Part shown: positions 6,772 to 13,439 of the stretch, piece by piece | Numbering within the stretch: position 1 is the first letter of the stretch | Layout: each line of letters opens with the position of its first letter | From: Clostridia bacterium | Lineage (GTDB): Bacteria; Bacillota; Clostridia; Oscillospirales; Acutalibacteraceae | Assembly (NCBI GenBank): GCA_017480265.1 | Contig: JAFVAZ010000069.1 | Location: 1-14,830, forward strand | Length of the DNA stretch: 14,830 bases | Direction of reading: 5' to 3' | Position numbers and translations under genes: made by a program | The notes under the pieces: model-generated | The model's database searches: none | Told to the model about the DNA's origin: nothing | The model's input: only the letters and a program-made list of their open reading frames with translations

Positions 6772-6807
6772 ATAGAGGGATCACGTAAAAATCCGCAACC
6801 CCTCTAT
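6772..6807 (-). repeat. Long stem-loop between khpA and rimM (14-bp stem, 8-base loop)
   Basis: On the minus-strand transcript the arm at 6807-6794 starts ATAGAGGG and the arm at 6785-6772 ends CCCTCTAT. The outer eight pairs are perfect, and six inner pairs (three of them G-U) extend the stem to 14 pairs around an 8-base loop. No T-run follows on either strand, so it is not a normal intrinsic terminator. It lies 29 bases before the rimM start. RNA processing, mRNA stability, protein binding or translational control are all possible. Confidence 0.7.
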
Positions 6808-6847
6808 GTAAATCTTTCAATAAGATAAAGCTTATTCAAAGGATGAT

Positions 6848-7087
6848 TCAATCTATCTCTACTAGTATTTTACCTTTTATGCGTTTATTTCTTGCTGCAT
6901 AACGTACTATCATGCGGATGGCCTTCGCAATGCGTCCATTCTTACCTATCACCCGACCCATATCTTCGGGCGAAACATGCAAGTGATAAACCCTTTCACC
7001 ATCTTCATTGACATCATCTACATCTACTGAAACTTCGTTTGGTTTTTCGACTAATCCTTTCGCAAGTGCTAATATCAAAGATTCCAA
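6848..7087 (-). CDS. khpA: KH-domain RNA-binding protein KhpA
   Basis: Small RNA-binding protein (79 residues) made of a single KH domain with the GxxG loop IGKNGRIAKAIR at about 48-59. In other Firmicutes KhpA forms a complex with KhpB (EloR/Jag) and affects cell division and small RNAs; that is family knowledge, not visible here. The start is a TTG at 7087 with GGGGAG at 7 bases' spacing; no better ATG is available upstream. It lies 17 bases after rpsP in the conserved rpsP-khpA-rimM-trmD order, so these are probably cotranscribed. The hairpin at 6772-6807 lies just downstream. Confidence 0.93.
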   Translation of the reverse strand: MESLILALAKGLVEKPNEVSVDVDDVNEDGERVYHLHVSPEDMGRVIGKNGRIAKAIRMIVRYAARNKRIKGKILVEID

Positions 7088-7104
7088 GAGAGATCTCCCC
7101 TATT

Positions 7105-7347
7105 TTAAATAATTTCCTGTTTTTTTAATAAAGCTTTTACTGTATCAGTTGGTTGTGCTCCATTTTTTATCCAGATTTTGACCTTTTCTGCATCCACCTT
7201 GATCTCTGCCGGATCCTTCAAAGGGTCAAAGTAACCGATCTCTTCGATAAAGCGTCCATCCCGAGGATATCTGGAATCTGCTACAACTATGCGATAAAAT
7301 GGGGCTTTTTTTGCTCCCATCCTACGCAACCTAATCTTAACTGCCAT
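7105..7347 (-). CDS. rpsP: 30S ribosomal protein S16
   Basis: Primary-binding small-subunit protein needed for assembly of the 16S 5' domain. The 80 residues begin MAVKIRLRRMGAKKAPFYRI, with VVADSRYPRDGRFIEEIG following, which is unmistakable for bS16. The ATG has a textbook GGGAGGTGA ribosome site. It heads the rpsP-khpA-rimM-trmD run and has its own promoter in the 130-base gap after ffh. Confidence 0.98.
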   Translation of the reverse strand: MAVKIRLRRMGAKKAPFYRIVVADSRYPRDGRFIEEIGYFDPLKDPAEIKVDAEKVKIWIKNGAQPTDTVKALLKKQEII

Positions 7348-7405
7348 TTTACTTCACCTCCCAGCAATGTCTTATTTATTATATATTAAAAGTCTTTTAA
7401 ATTAA

Positions 7406-7434
7406 AATTTAGAGCTTGAAATAAATTAAGTCAA
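7406..7434 (-). promoter_or_regulatory. Probable promoter of rpsP-khpA-rimM-trmD
   Basis: On the minus strand TTGACT (7434-7429) is followed after 17 bases by TAAATT (7411-7406); the -35 is good and the -10 matches four of six positions. The predicted start is near 7399. It coincides with a 7-bp dyad, TTAAAAG and CTTTTAA at 7386-7400. A closer TATAAT exists at about 7378-7384 but has no matching -35. Confidence 0.5.
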
Positions 7435-7477
7435 CCAAAAAATTAAATCCAAAAAACGTTTAATCAACCTACAGATC

Positions 7478-8830
7478 TCATTTTTTTGCCATGCCAAAAA
7501 ACTGCCTGCCAAATAATCCTTTTCTTCCTTTGATATTTGTAAACTGCTTCATTGCTTTTTGCATCTGTTCAAAGTTTTTCAAAAGCCTATTTACATCTTC
7601 AACTTTTAAGCCGCAGCCTTCCGCTATTCTTCTTTTCCTAGAAGCATTTATTATCTCCGGCTTTGCTCTTTCTTTCTTAGTCATAGAAAAAATAATCGCC
7701 TCGGCTCTAGCTATCTGTCTATCTCCATCTATACCCATTTCATCCATTTTATTCACTATATTTCCCATCCCCGGCAACCTCGCCATTATAGACTTAACTG
7801 ACCCTAACTTTTTTATTTGATTCATCTGCGCCAAGAAGTCCGCTAAGTCAAATTTATTCTTCATTAATTTCTTAGCCATCTTGTCTGCTTGCACAGAATC
7901 CATCTCATCCTGGGCTTGTTCTATTAATCCTAAAACATCTCCCATCCCCAATATCCTGGACGCCATCCTTTTGGGATAAAAAGGCTCTAGGTCGTTCATC
8001 TTCTCCCCCATGCCTACAAATTTTATAGGTTTGCCAGTAACAGCCCTGATGGAAAGGGCCGCTCCTCCCCTTGTGTCTCCATCTAGTTTGGTCAAGATAA
8101 CCCCGGTAATATTGAGTAAACTATCGAAGGCTGAAGCCACATTTACAGCGTCTTGCCCTGTCATCGAATCCACTACCAACAGGATCTCAGATGGAGAGAT
8201 CTCGTTTTTTATATTTTTGAGCTCTTTCATCAAGTCTTCGTCAATATGAAGTCTACCGGCAGTATCTATGATCACGATGTCATTCCCGTGATCTTTAGCG
8301 TGCGATACCGCTTTTTTAGCAATCTTTACTGGGTTACTGTCGCCCATCTCAAAAACAGGAACCTCGATTTTTTCTCCAACTACTTGCAATTGTTTTATCG
8401 CAGCAGGTCTATATACATCACAAGCTACCAAGAGCGGCCTGTGCCCCATCTTTTTTTGGCTAAGCGCAAGCTTCCCCGCGTGCGTAGTCTTGCCAGAGCC
8501 TTGCAACCCACAGAGCATTATTATCGTAGGAGTTTTCGCGCTATAGTTTAATTTTTCTCCTTGGTTCCCCATTAAGGTTGTCAGCTCTTCCTCTACGATT
8601 TTAATAACCATCTGCGAAGGCGTCAAACTTTTCATCACAGTTTCGCCTACGGCCCTTTCGTAGATTTTGTTGGAGAAATCTTTTGCTACCTTATAGTTAA
8701 CGTCTGCTTCCAGAAGTGCCAGGCGCACTTCCCGCATAGCTTCTTTTACATCATTTTCAGATAATTTACCTTTTGATCTGATCTTTTTAAAAGCGTTAGA
8801 TAGTCTTTCCGATAGTCCTTCAAAAGCCAC
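7478..8830 (-). CDS. ffh: Signal recognition particle GTPase Ffh (SRP54)
   Basis: GTPase that binds signal sequences emerging from the ribosome together with 4.5S RNA and docks with FtsY at the membrane. The 450 residues comprise an N domain (1-90), a G domain (about 100-295) and a methionine-rich M domain (about 300-440). Motifs seen are GLQGSGKTT (108-116), DVYRPAA (128-134), DTAGR (189-193) and TKLDGDTRGG (247-256). RIAEGCGLKVEDVNRLL near 411-427 is part of the RNA-binding M domain. The start is GTG at 8830 behind AAAGGAGGG. It follows ylxM by 20 bases and shares its promoter. FtsY, often just upstream of this pair, is not in the window. Confidence 0.98.
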   Translation of the reverse strand: MAFEGLSERLSNAFKKIRSKGKLSENDVKEAMREVRLALLEADVNYKVAKDFSNKIYERAVGETVMKSLTPSQMVIKIVEEELTTLMGNQGEKLNYSAKTPTIIMLCGLQGSGKTTHAGKLALSQKKMGHRPLLVACDVYRPAAIKQLQVVGEKIEVPVFEMGDSNPVKIAKKAVSHAKDHGNDIVIIDTAGRLHIDEDLMKELKNIKNEISPSEILLVVDSMTGQDAVNVASAFDSLLNITGVILTKLDGDTRGGAALSIRAVTGKPIKFVGMGEKMNDLEPFYPKRMASRILGMGDVLGLIEQAQDEMDSVQADKMAKKLMKNKFDLADFLAQMNQIKKLGSVKSIMARLPGMGNIVNKMDEMGIDGDRQIARAEAIIFSMTKKERAKPEIINASRKRRIAEGCGLKVEDVNRLLKNFEQMQKAMKQFTNIKGRKGLFGRQFFGMAKK

Positions 8831-8850
8831 ACTTTTCCCTCCTTTAGCCT

Positions 8851-9213
8851 TTAAATTTCGTTTTGAGACGAGTTATTTATTATTTCCTGCAATCTGTCTA
8901 GTAGTTCTATGACACTATTTTCATTTTCTATTTTTGATTTTATTTCTTTCAAAATCGCTAAAGCTTGCACTTTTGCCTTTTCTGCATTCCTCATCCACTC
9001 TATAAAGCACAATTTTTCATCTAAATTCTTTAAACTAATCTCACTTCTTTTTATAATATCCCTAACGCCCTGCTTACTTATTCCCAAATTAATTGCTATT
9101 TCAGATAATGATAAATCGTTGTTGTAGTAGCTTTCCATCACTTTCAATTGTCTGGGCGTAAGCATGGCTCCATAGAAATCCAGTAAAGTTGAAAAATAAA
9201 GCTCTTTGCTCAT
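8851..9213 (-). CDS. ylxM: YlxM-family SRP-associated helix-turn-helix protein
   Basis: Small 120-residue member of the YlxM/UPF0122 family, nearly always encoded beside ffh. The related Streptococcus protein stimulates the SRP GTPase cycle; that is family knowledge. The N-terminal half resembles sigma-factor region 4: MLTPRQLKVMESYY, then a helix-turn-helix at about 34-55 (LSLSEIAINLGISKQGVRD). The C-terminal half is a charged helix of about 60-110. The ATG at 9213 has GAGGGC upstream. It is the first gene of the minus-strand block, 20 bases before ffh, driven by the promoter at 9274-9302. Confidence 0.93.
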   Translation of the reverse strand: MSKELYFSTLLDFYGAMLTPRQLKVMESYYNNDLSLSEIAINLGISKQGVRDIIKRSEISLKNLDEKLCFIEWMRNAEKAKVQALAILKEIKSKIENENSVIELLDRLQEIINNSSQNEI

Positions 9214-9244
9214 TTATATTGCCCTCTATTGATTGTAATAGCAG

Positions 9245-9263
9245 GTAAAGTTTTTTACTTTAC
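9245..9263 (-). repeat. Hairpin near the 5' end of the ylxM-ffh transcript
   Basis: GTAAAGT and ACTTTAC arms flank a 5-base A loop in the minus-strand RNA, starting about 4 bases after the predicted start near 9267. A 5'-terminal stem could stabilise the mRNA. It is short and AT-rich. Confidence 0.4.
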
Positions 9264-9273
9264 TCTCATACTC

Positions 9274-9302
9274 AGTATAAAATAAATTTTTAATTATGTC
9301 AA
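9274..9302 (-). promoter_or_regulatory. Sigma-A-type promoter of ylxM-ffh
   Basis: On the minus strand a perfect TTGACA (9302-9297) is followed after 17 bases of AT-rich spacer by TATACT (9279-9274). The predicted start is near 9267, with a leader of about 54 bases. This is one of the two best promoters in the window. Confidence 0.88.
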
Positions 9303-9332
9303 TATCCAAATCAAAACGCACATGCGCCCCCC

Positions 9333-9361
9333 TGGACTATGAGATAAAAAAATGCTATAAT
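9333..9361 (+). promoter_or_regulatory. Promoter of the def-fmt-rlmN-stp-prkC block
   Basis: TGGACT (9333-9338), 17 bases, then a perfect TATAAT (9356-9361) with TG one base upstream (extended -10). The predicted start is near 9368, about 30 bases before def. It lies back to back with the ylxM promoter, with 30 bases between the two -35 boxes. A small dyad CGCA-CA-TGCG (9317-9326) lies in that gap. Confidence 0.8.
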
Positions 9362-9376
9362 TTAGTACTAACTAAA
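9361..9376 (+). repeat. 6-bp dyad at the predicted def transcription start
   Basis: TTTAGT and ACTAAA arms around ACTA overlap the last base of the -10 box and the predicted start. It could be an operator or chance in AT-rich DNA. Confidence 0.3.
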
Positions 9377-9398
9377 AGTTAAAAACGAGGTAAAATTT

Positions 9399-9869
9399 AT
9401 GGGACTTAGGAATATAGTTATTCAAGGAGATCCGATCTTGAAGAAGAAATCAAGAAAGGTGGAAAAGTTTGACGAGAGATTAAATATTTTGATCGAAGAT
9501 ATGAAGGAAACTTTAAAGGAAGAAAACGGCGTAGGTCTGGCAGCCGTGCAGGTAGGGGTACTAAAGCGGGTGATCGTTGTAAATATGGATGGAGAAATTG
9601 TAGAACTTATCAACCCGGAAATAGTGGAGCAATCAGGTACACAAGAAGATTTAGAGGGGTGCTTATCTTGCCCGGGAGAATATGGCATCACCAGAAGACC
9701 TATGAAAGTAAAAGTAAAAGCTTTGAACAAAGATGGCAAAATGGTAGAATATACTAAAGACGCATTGCTCGCCAGGTGTTTTTGTCATGAAATAGACCAT
9801 CTGGATGGGATTATCTTTAAGGAAAAAGCTTTGCGTATGCTTAGTCCGGACGAACTGCGAAAAGAGTAA
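9399..9869 (+). CDS. def: Peptide deformylase
   Basis: Metalloenzyme that removes the formyl group from the N-terminal methionine of new proteins as they leave the ribosome. The 156 residues carry all three signature motifs: GVGLAAVQVG (about 46-55), EGCLS with the metal-binding cysteine (about 87-91), and HEIDHLDG with the two metal histidines and catalytic glutamate (about 129-136). ATG start behind CGAGGTAAA. First gene of the plus-strand block and 51 bases before fmt, which adds the formyl group that this enzyme removes. Confidence 0.97.
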   Translation: MGLRNIVIQGDPILKKKSRKVEKFDERLNILIEDMKETLKEENGVGLAAVQVGVLKRVIVVNMDGEIVELINPEIVEQSGTQEDLEGCLSCPGEYGITRRPMKVKVKALNKDGKMVEYTKDALLARCFCHEIDHLDGIIFKEKALRMLSPDELRKE

Positions 9870-9920
9870 TTCTTTTGCTACGTTGGATCTTAACTTGAAC
9901 TACAAAATGGAGGGAAAACT

Positions 9921-10850
9921 TTGAAAATAGTTTTTATGGGTACTCCGGATTTTGCCGTGCCTTGTCTTGAAAGATTGATAAGAAATAAATACGAAGTGCT
10001 AGGCGTCTTCACTCAGCCAGATAAAAAAAGCGGTAGAGGGCAAAAACTCACTTATCCTCCTGTGAAAGAATTTGCTTTAAAAAATAACCTTCGTGTCTTT
10101 CAACCGGTAACTTTGAAGGATAATGAAGCTTATACTGCGATAAAAAATTTAAATCCAGAAGCTATAGTAGTGGTGGCATATGGCAAGATTTTGCCAGCAA
10201 ATATATTGGCTATCCCAAAGTATGGGTGCATAAATGTACATGGATCTCTTTTGCCAAAATACAGAGGAGCCGCCCCTATACAATGGGCGATAATAAATGG
10301 AGAAGAAAAAACGGGCGTTACCACTATGATAATGGATGAAGGCTTAGATACCGGAGATATATTGCTAAAAGCCGAGGTTAAAATTGAAAAAGACGATACA
10401 TCAGAGACTTTGTACACTAGGTTATCAAATTTAGGTGCAGATCTTTTGATAGAGACACTGAAGAAATTAGAAAAAGGCGAACTGCTCCCTCAAAAGCAAA
10501 ATGAACCCGATGCTACTTATTCTAAGCTTTTGACTAAAGATATAGCTGAGATTGATTGGAATAAACCTGCAGGTAAGATTCATAATTTAGTTAGAGGGTT
10601 AATCCCTTGGCCCATTGCCTACACTAAATTAAATTCCAAAAAGCTAAAAATATTTAAAACAAACGTACTCAAGGGAGTATCTGGAGAAATAGGCAAAATA
10701 AAAAGTCTAGACCCTTTTATAGTTTTTTGTGCTGATGATACGGCTCTTGAGATTTTAGAGGTTCAGTTTGATAATAAAAAGAGAATGTCTGCCGGCGATT
10801 TTTTCAGGGGATACCGAGTTAAAGAGCAAGATATGATCATTGGTAAATAA
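9921..10850 (+). CDS. fmt: Methionyl-tRNA formyltransferase
   Basis: Transfers a formyl group from 10-formyltetrahydrofolate to initiator Met-tRNA. The 309 residues are the normal length. The N-terminal catalytic domain starts MKIVFMGTPDFAVP. The catalytic triad is N105, H107 and D143, in INVHGSLLPKYRGAAPIQ and MDEGLDTGDIL. A C-terminal tRNA-binding barrel of about 205-305 follows. The start is TTG at 9921, supported by GGAGGG 7 bases upstream and by the exact family N-terminus. In Bacillus, rsmB follows fmt; here a zinc peptidase gene follows instead, after 33 bases. Confidence 0.97.
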   Translation: MKIVFMGTPDFAVPCLERLIRNKYEVLGVFTQPDKKSGRGQKLTYPPVKEFALKNNLRVFQPVTLKDNEAYTAIKNLNPEAIVVVAYGKILPANILAIPKYGCINVHGSLLPKYRGAAPIQWAIINGEEKTGVTTMIMDEGLDTGDILLKAEVKIEKDDTSETLYTRLSNLGADLLIETLKKLEKGELLPQKQNEPDATYSKLLTKDIAEIDWNKPAGKIHNLVRGLIPWPIAYTKLNSKKLKIFKTNVLKGVSGEIGKIKSLDPFIVFCADDTALEILEVQFDNKKRMSAGDFFRGYRVKEQDMIIGK

Positions 10851-10883
10851 TTTTAATTTTATAGTTTAAAGATAGGAGAAAAG

Positions 10884-11594
10884 ATGTATATGTATGGTTT
10901 TTATGGATTTGATTTTTCATATTTTTTATTTATGATACCAGCGCTTGTAGTATCGATATGGGCTCAAATAAAAATTAAAGTTACTTTTGCAAAATATTCA
11001 CAAATTAAAAACTCTGCGAATTTAACGGGAGAAGGCGCCGCCCAAATAGTATTGGGTCACAATGAAGTACCCGGAGTACAAATAAAACCTATCTATGGGA
11101 GTTTGACGGATAACTTTAATCCCGAAAATAACACTATAAATTTATCTGATGACGTTTATGGTAAAAATTCTATAGCAGCCGTAGGAGTAGCTGCGCACGA
11201 AGCTGGCCATGCCGTACAATATGGAAAAAATTATTTACCTTTAAAAATACGCAAAGCTTTGGTACCTGCTGCAAACTTTGGCTCTAGTCTAGCTTTTCCC
11301 TTGATATTTTTAGGATTAATTTTACCGGTTCAATATGATTTTATTGCTTATATTGGAGTTGTTTTATTTAGTCTGGCCGTTTTGTTCCAAGTAATAACCT
11401 TACCTGTGGAATTGGACGCAAGCCGGCGAGCTATAAATGCAATAGAAGAAACGAATATGCTCTATGATGAAGAACTGCAAGGAGCAAAAAAAGTTTTATT
11501 TGCAGCTGCTTTAACCTATGTGGCCGCTACGTTTGCAGCTGTTTTAAATTTACTTAGGATATTGTTTATTTTAGGCGGAAGAAGAAGGGATTAG
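10884..11594 (+). CDS. YugP-type membrane zinc metallopeptidase
   Basis: Member of the neutral zinc peptidase family represented by B. subtilis YugP (Zn_peptidase_2); substrates are unknown. The 236 residues contain the zinc motif HEAGH at 105-109, with E106 as the likely catalytic residue. A second conserved block, PVELDASRRA at 174-183, may supply the third ligand. Hydrophobic segments at about 11-28, 131-148, 152-174 and 205-228 indicate an integral membrane protein. The ATG at 10884 follows AGGAGAAAAG; a second in-frame ATG two codons later (10890) is less well spaced. Clostridial genomes often carry this gene between fmt and rsmB/rlmN, so the location is typical, but rsmB itself is missing here. 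Confidence 0.88.
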   Translation: MYMYGFYGFDFSYFLFMIPALVVSIWAQIKIKVTFAKYSQIKNSANLTGEGAAQIVLGHNEVPGVQIKPIYGSLTDNFNPENNTINLSDDVYGKNSIAAVGVAAHEAGHAVQYGKNYLPLKIRKALVPAANFGSSLAFPLIFLGLILPVQYDFIAYIGVVLFSLAVLFQVITLPVELDASRRAINAIEETNMLYDEELQGAKKVLFAAALTYVAATFAAVLNLLRILFILGGRRRD

Positions 11595-11627
11595 CTAAAG
11601 TAGAAACGATATTATTGGAGTGGTAAT

Positions 11628-12677
11628 TTGAGTCTTGTTGATATCAAATCGATGTATTTAGAGGAGATCGAAAGGGATTTTGAGAGCTTATCGATACCTA
11701 AATATAAAGCCAAGCAAGTATTTAAATGGCTAAGTAAAGGTGTAGAAAGCTTTGATGAAATGACAGATTTATCGATAGCCTTGAGAAATTCTTTGAAGGA
11801 AAAATATTACATCGCATCTGTTCAAATTGAAAAAAAGCTGAAGTCAAAGTACGACGAAACAACAAAATATCTATTTAAATTAAACGACGGAGAACTTATA
11901 GAATCCGTCCTTATGAAGTACAAGCATGGATATTCGATTTGCGTCTCCACGCAAATAGGGTGCAAGATGGGCTGCAAGTTCTGCGCAACAGGACTCAGTG
12001 GATTTTCTCGGGATTTAACAGCTTCGGAGATTTTATCTCAAATCCAAAAGGCAAGTGCTGATAATGATATAAGGATTTCTAATATCGTTTTGATGGGTAT
12101 GGGGGAACCTTTGGATAATTATGAAAATGTATTGCGATTCTTAAATATAGCTACAAGCGTAGAAGGGATAAATATCGGGATGAGACATATTTCATTATCT
12201 ACCTGTGGGGTTGTAGATAAAATTTATAGTTTAGCGGAAGAAAAGTTGCAGCTGACATTGTCGATCTCCCTGCATGCGCCAAACGACGATATAAGAAATA
12301 AACTAATGCCGATAAATAAAAGATATAATATAAGTGAATTATTATTGGCTTGCAGAGCTTATATTGCAAAAAACAATAGACGAGTTTCCATTGAATATGC
12401 TATGATAGATAAAGTGAATGATAGTGAAGATTGTGCAAGGCAACTTGCAAAACTGCTTAAAGATATGCTGTGCCATGTGAATTTAATCCCGGTTAATAGT
12501 ATAGGTACAAGAAAGAATAAATTTGAAAAAAGCAAAAAAGAAAGTATACAAAAATTTATAAAAGTATTAAAATATAATAAAATACCCGTTACGGTTAGAA
12601 GGACTCTAGGCTCTGATATATCCGCATCTTGTGGGCAATTGAAGCGAAAAGGAGAAAAGTATGAAAATATATGCTAA
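11628..12677 (+). CDS. rlmN: Dual-specificity RNA methyltransferase RlmN
   Basis: Radical SAM enzyme that makes m2A at 23S rRNA A2503 and tRNA A37. The 349 residues match the family. The [4Fe-4S] motif CKMGCKFC puts cysteines at 112, 116 and 119. C335 in the ASCGQL stretch matches the methyl-carrying cysteine of the E. coli enzyme. MGMGEPLDNYE and HISLSTCG are further signatures. The start is TTG at 11628, with GGAG 7 bases upstream; an ATG eight codons in (11652) lacks such a site. The 3' end overlaps the stp start by 17 bases, as in other Firmicutes. Confidence 0.97.
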   Translation: MSLVDIKSMYLEEIERDFESLSIPKYKAKQVFKWLSKGVESFDEMTDLSIALRNSLKEKYYIASVQIEKKLKSKYDETTKYLFKLNDGELIESVLMKYKHGYSICVSTQIGCKMGCKFCATGLSGFSRDLTASEILSQIQKASADNDIRISNIVLMGMGEPLDNYENVLRFLNIATSVEGINIGMRHISLSTCGVVDKIYSLAEEKLQLTLSISLHAPNDDIRNKLMPINKRYNISELLLACRAYIAKNNRRVSIEYAMIDKVNDSEDCARQLAKLLKDMLCHVNLIPVNSIGTRKNKFEKSKKESIQKFIKVLKYNKIPVTVRRTLGSDISASCGQLKRKGEKYENIC

Positions 12678-13389
12678 AACAGATATAGGGAAAGTTAGAA
12701 ATATAAATCAAGATCACTTTGATTTTCAGATTTTTGATCATAAATTTTCTTGGGCGGCTGTCTGTGACGGTATGGGTGGCACTAAAGCAGGAGAAGTAGC
12801 AAGTACACTTGCCTGCCAATCTGTAAAAAAAGCCATAAGAGAAAAGTTTAAAGTTGATTTATCTGAAGAAGAAGTGAAAGCAATCATCTTAGATAGCATA
12901 AAAATTTCAAACGCAAAAATCTTGCAAAAATCTGCAGAAAACGAAGAATACCTTGGTATGGGCACGACTATAGTACTCGTAGCAATACATAACAACATCG
13001 CCCATGTGGCGCATATAGGAGATAGCCGAGCTTATGTGATCAGTGAAGGGAAGATAGAACAAATAACGAAAGATCACTCTATGGTGCAGGAGATGATTGA
13101 AAGTGGCGAAATAACATCCGAGCAAGCTAAAAATCACCCTAAAAAAAATATAATCACAAGGGCGCTTGGTGTTCATGAAGATATTGAAATAGACTACGCA
13201 AGTGTGGCTTTAAAAAAAGACGATACGTTGCTTTTATGTACAGATGGATTATCAAATTACATAGATGACGAAGAAGTCTTAAGATATGTAGAGAAGTACA
13301 GCGGGCAAGAGGTCGTAGATAATCTAGTACAAAAAGCCAACGACCTAGGTGGTAACGATAATTTAACAGCTTTAATAATGGAAATTTAA
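12661..13389 (+). CDS. stp: PP2C-family Ser/Thr protein phosphatase
   Basis: Mn-dependent phosphatase (PrpC/Stp) that reverses phosphorylation by the kinase encoded next. The 242 residues have the full PP2C motif set: NQDHF (D18), DGMGG with metal-binding D36 and G37, HIGDSRAY (118-125), TKDHS, LLCTDGLSNY with D195, and GGNDNLTALI with D233. No membrane segment is seen, so it is cytoplasmic. The ATG at 12661 has AAGGAGAAAAGT upstream and lies inside the rlmN reading frame, which suggests translational coupling. A 50-base gap with a strong dyad separates it from prkC. Confidence 0.97.
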   Translation: MKIYAKTDIGKVRNINQDHFDFQIFDHKFSWAAVCDGMGGTKAGEVASTLACQSVKKAIREKFKVDLSEEEVKAIILDSIKISNAKILQKSAENEEYLGMGTTIVLVAIHNNIAHVAHIGDSRAYVISEGKIEQITKDHSMVQEMIESGEITSEQAKNHPKKNIITRALGVHEDIEIDYASVALKKDDTLLLCTDGLSNYIDDEEVLRYVEKYSGQEVVDNLVQKANDLGGNDNLTALIMEI

Positions 13390-13396
13390 TCTTAAG

Positions 13397-13420
13397 TAAA
13401 CTTAAAATTTTTTAAGTTTA
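13397..13420 (+). repeat. 24-base palindrome between stp and prkC
   Basis: Arms TAAACTTAAAA (13397-13407) and TTTTAAGTTTA (13410-13420) are perfect reverse complements separated by two bases. It lies 8 bases after the stp stop and just before the prkC AGGAG. As RNA it would form a weak AT-rich hairpin; as DNA it could be an operator. The T-run is inside the stem, so it is not a convincing terminator. Confidence 0.6.
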
Positions 13421-13439
13421 TTAAAAGGAGAATGTATAA

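Noticed and set aside
6772..6807. Intrinsic terminator for rpsP-khpA
   Set aside because: The stem is strong but no T-run follows on the minus strand, and rimM-trmD follow with no convincing promoter of their own.
9301..9332. Short CRISPR-like or attachment-site-like sequence in the divergent region
   Set aside because: There is one copy only, with no repeats, integrase or mobile genes nearby.
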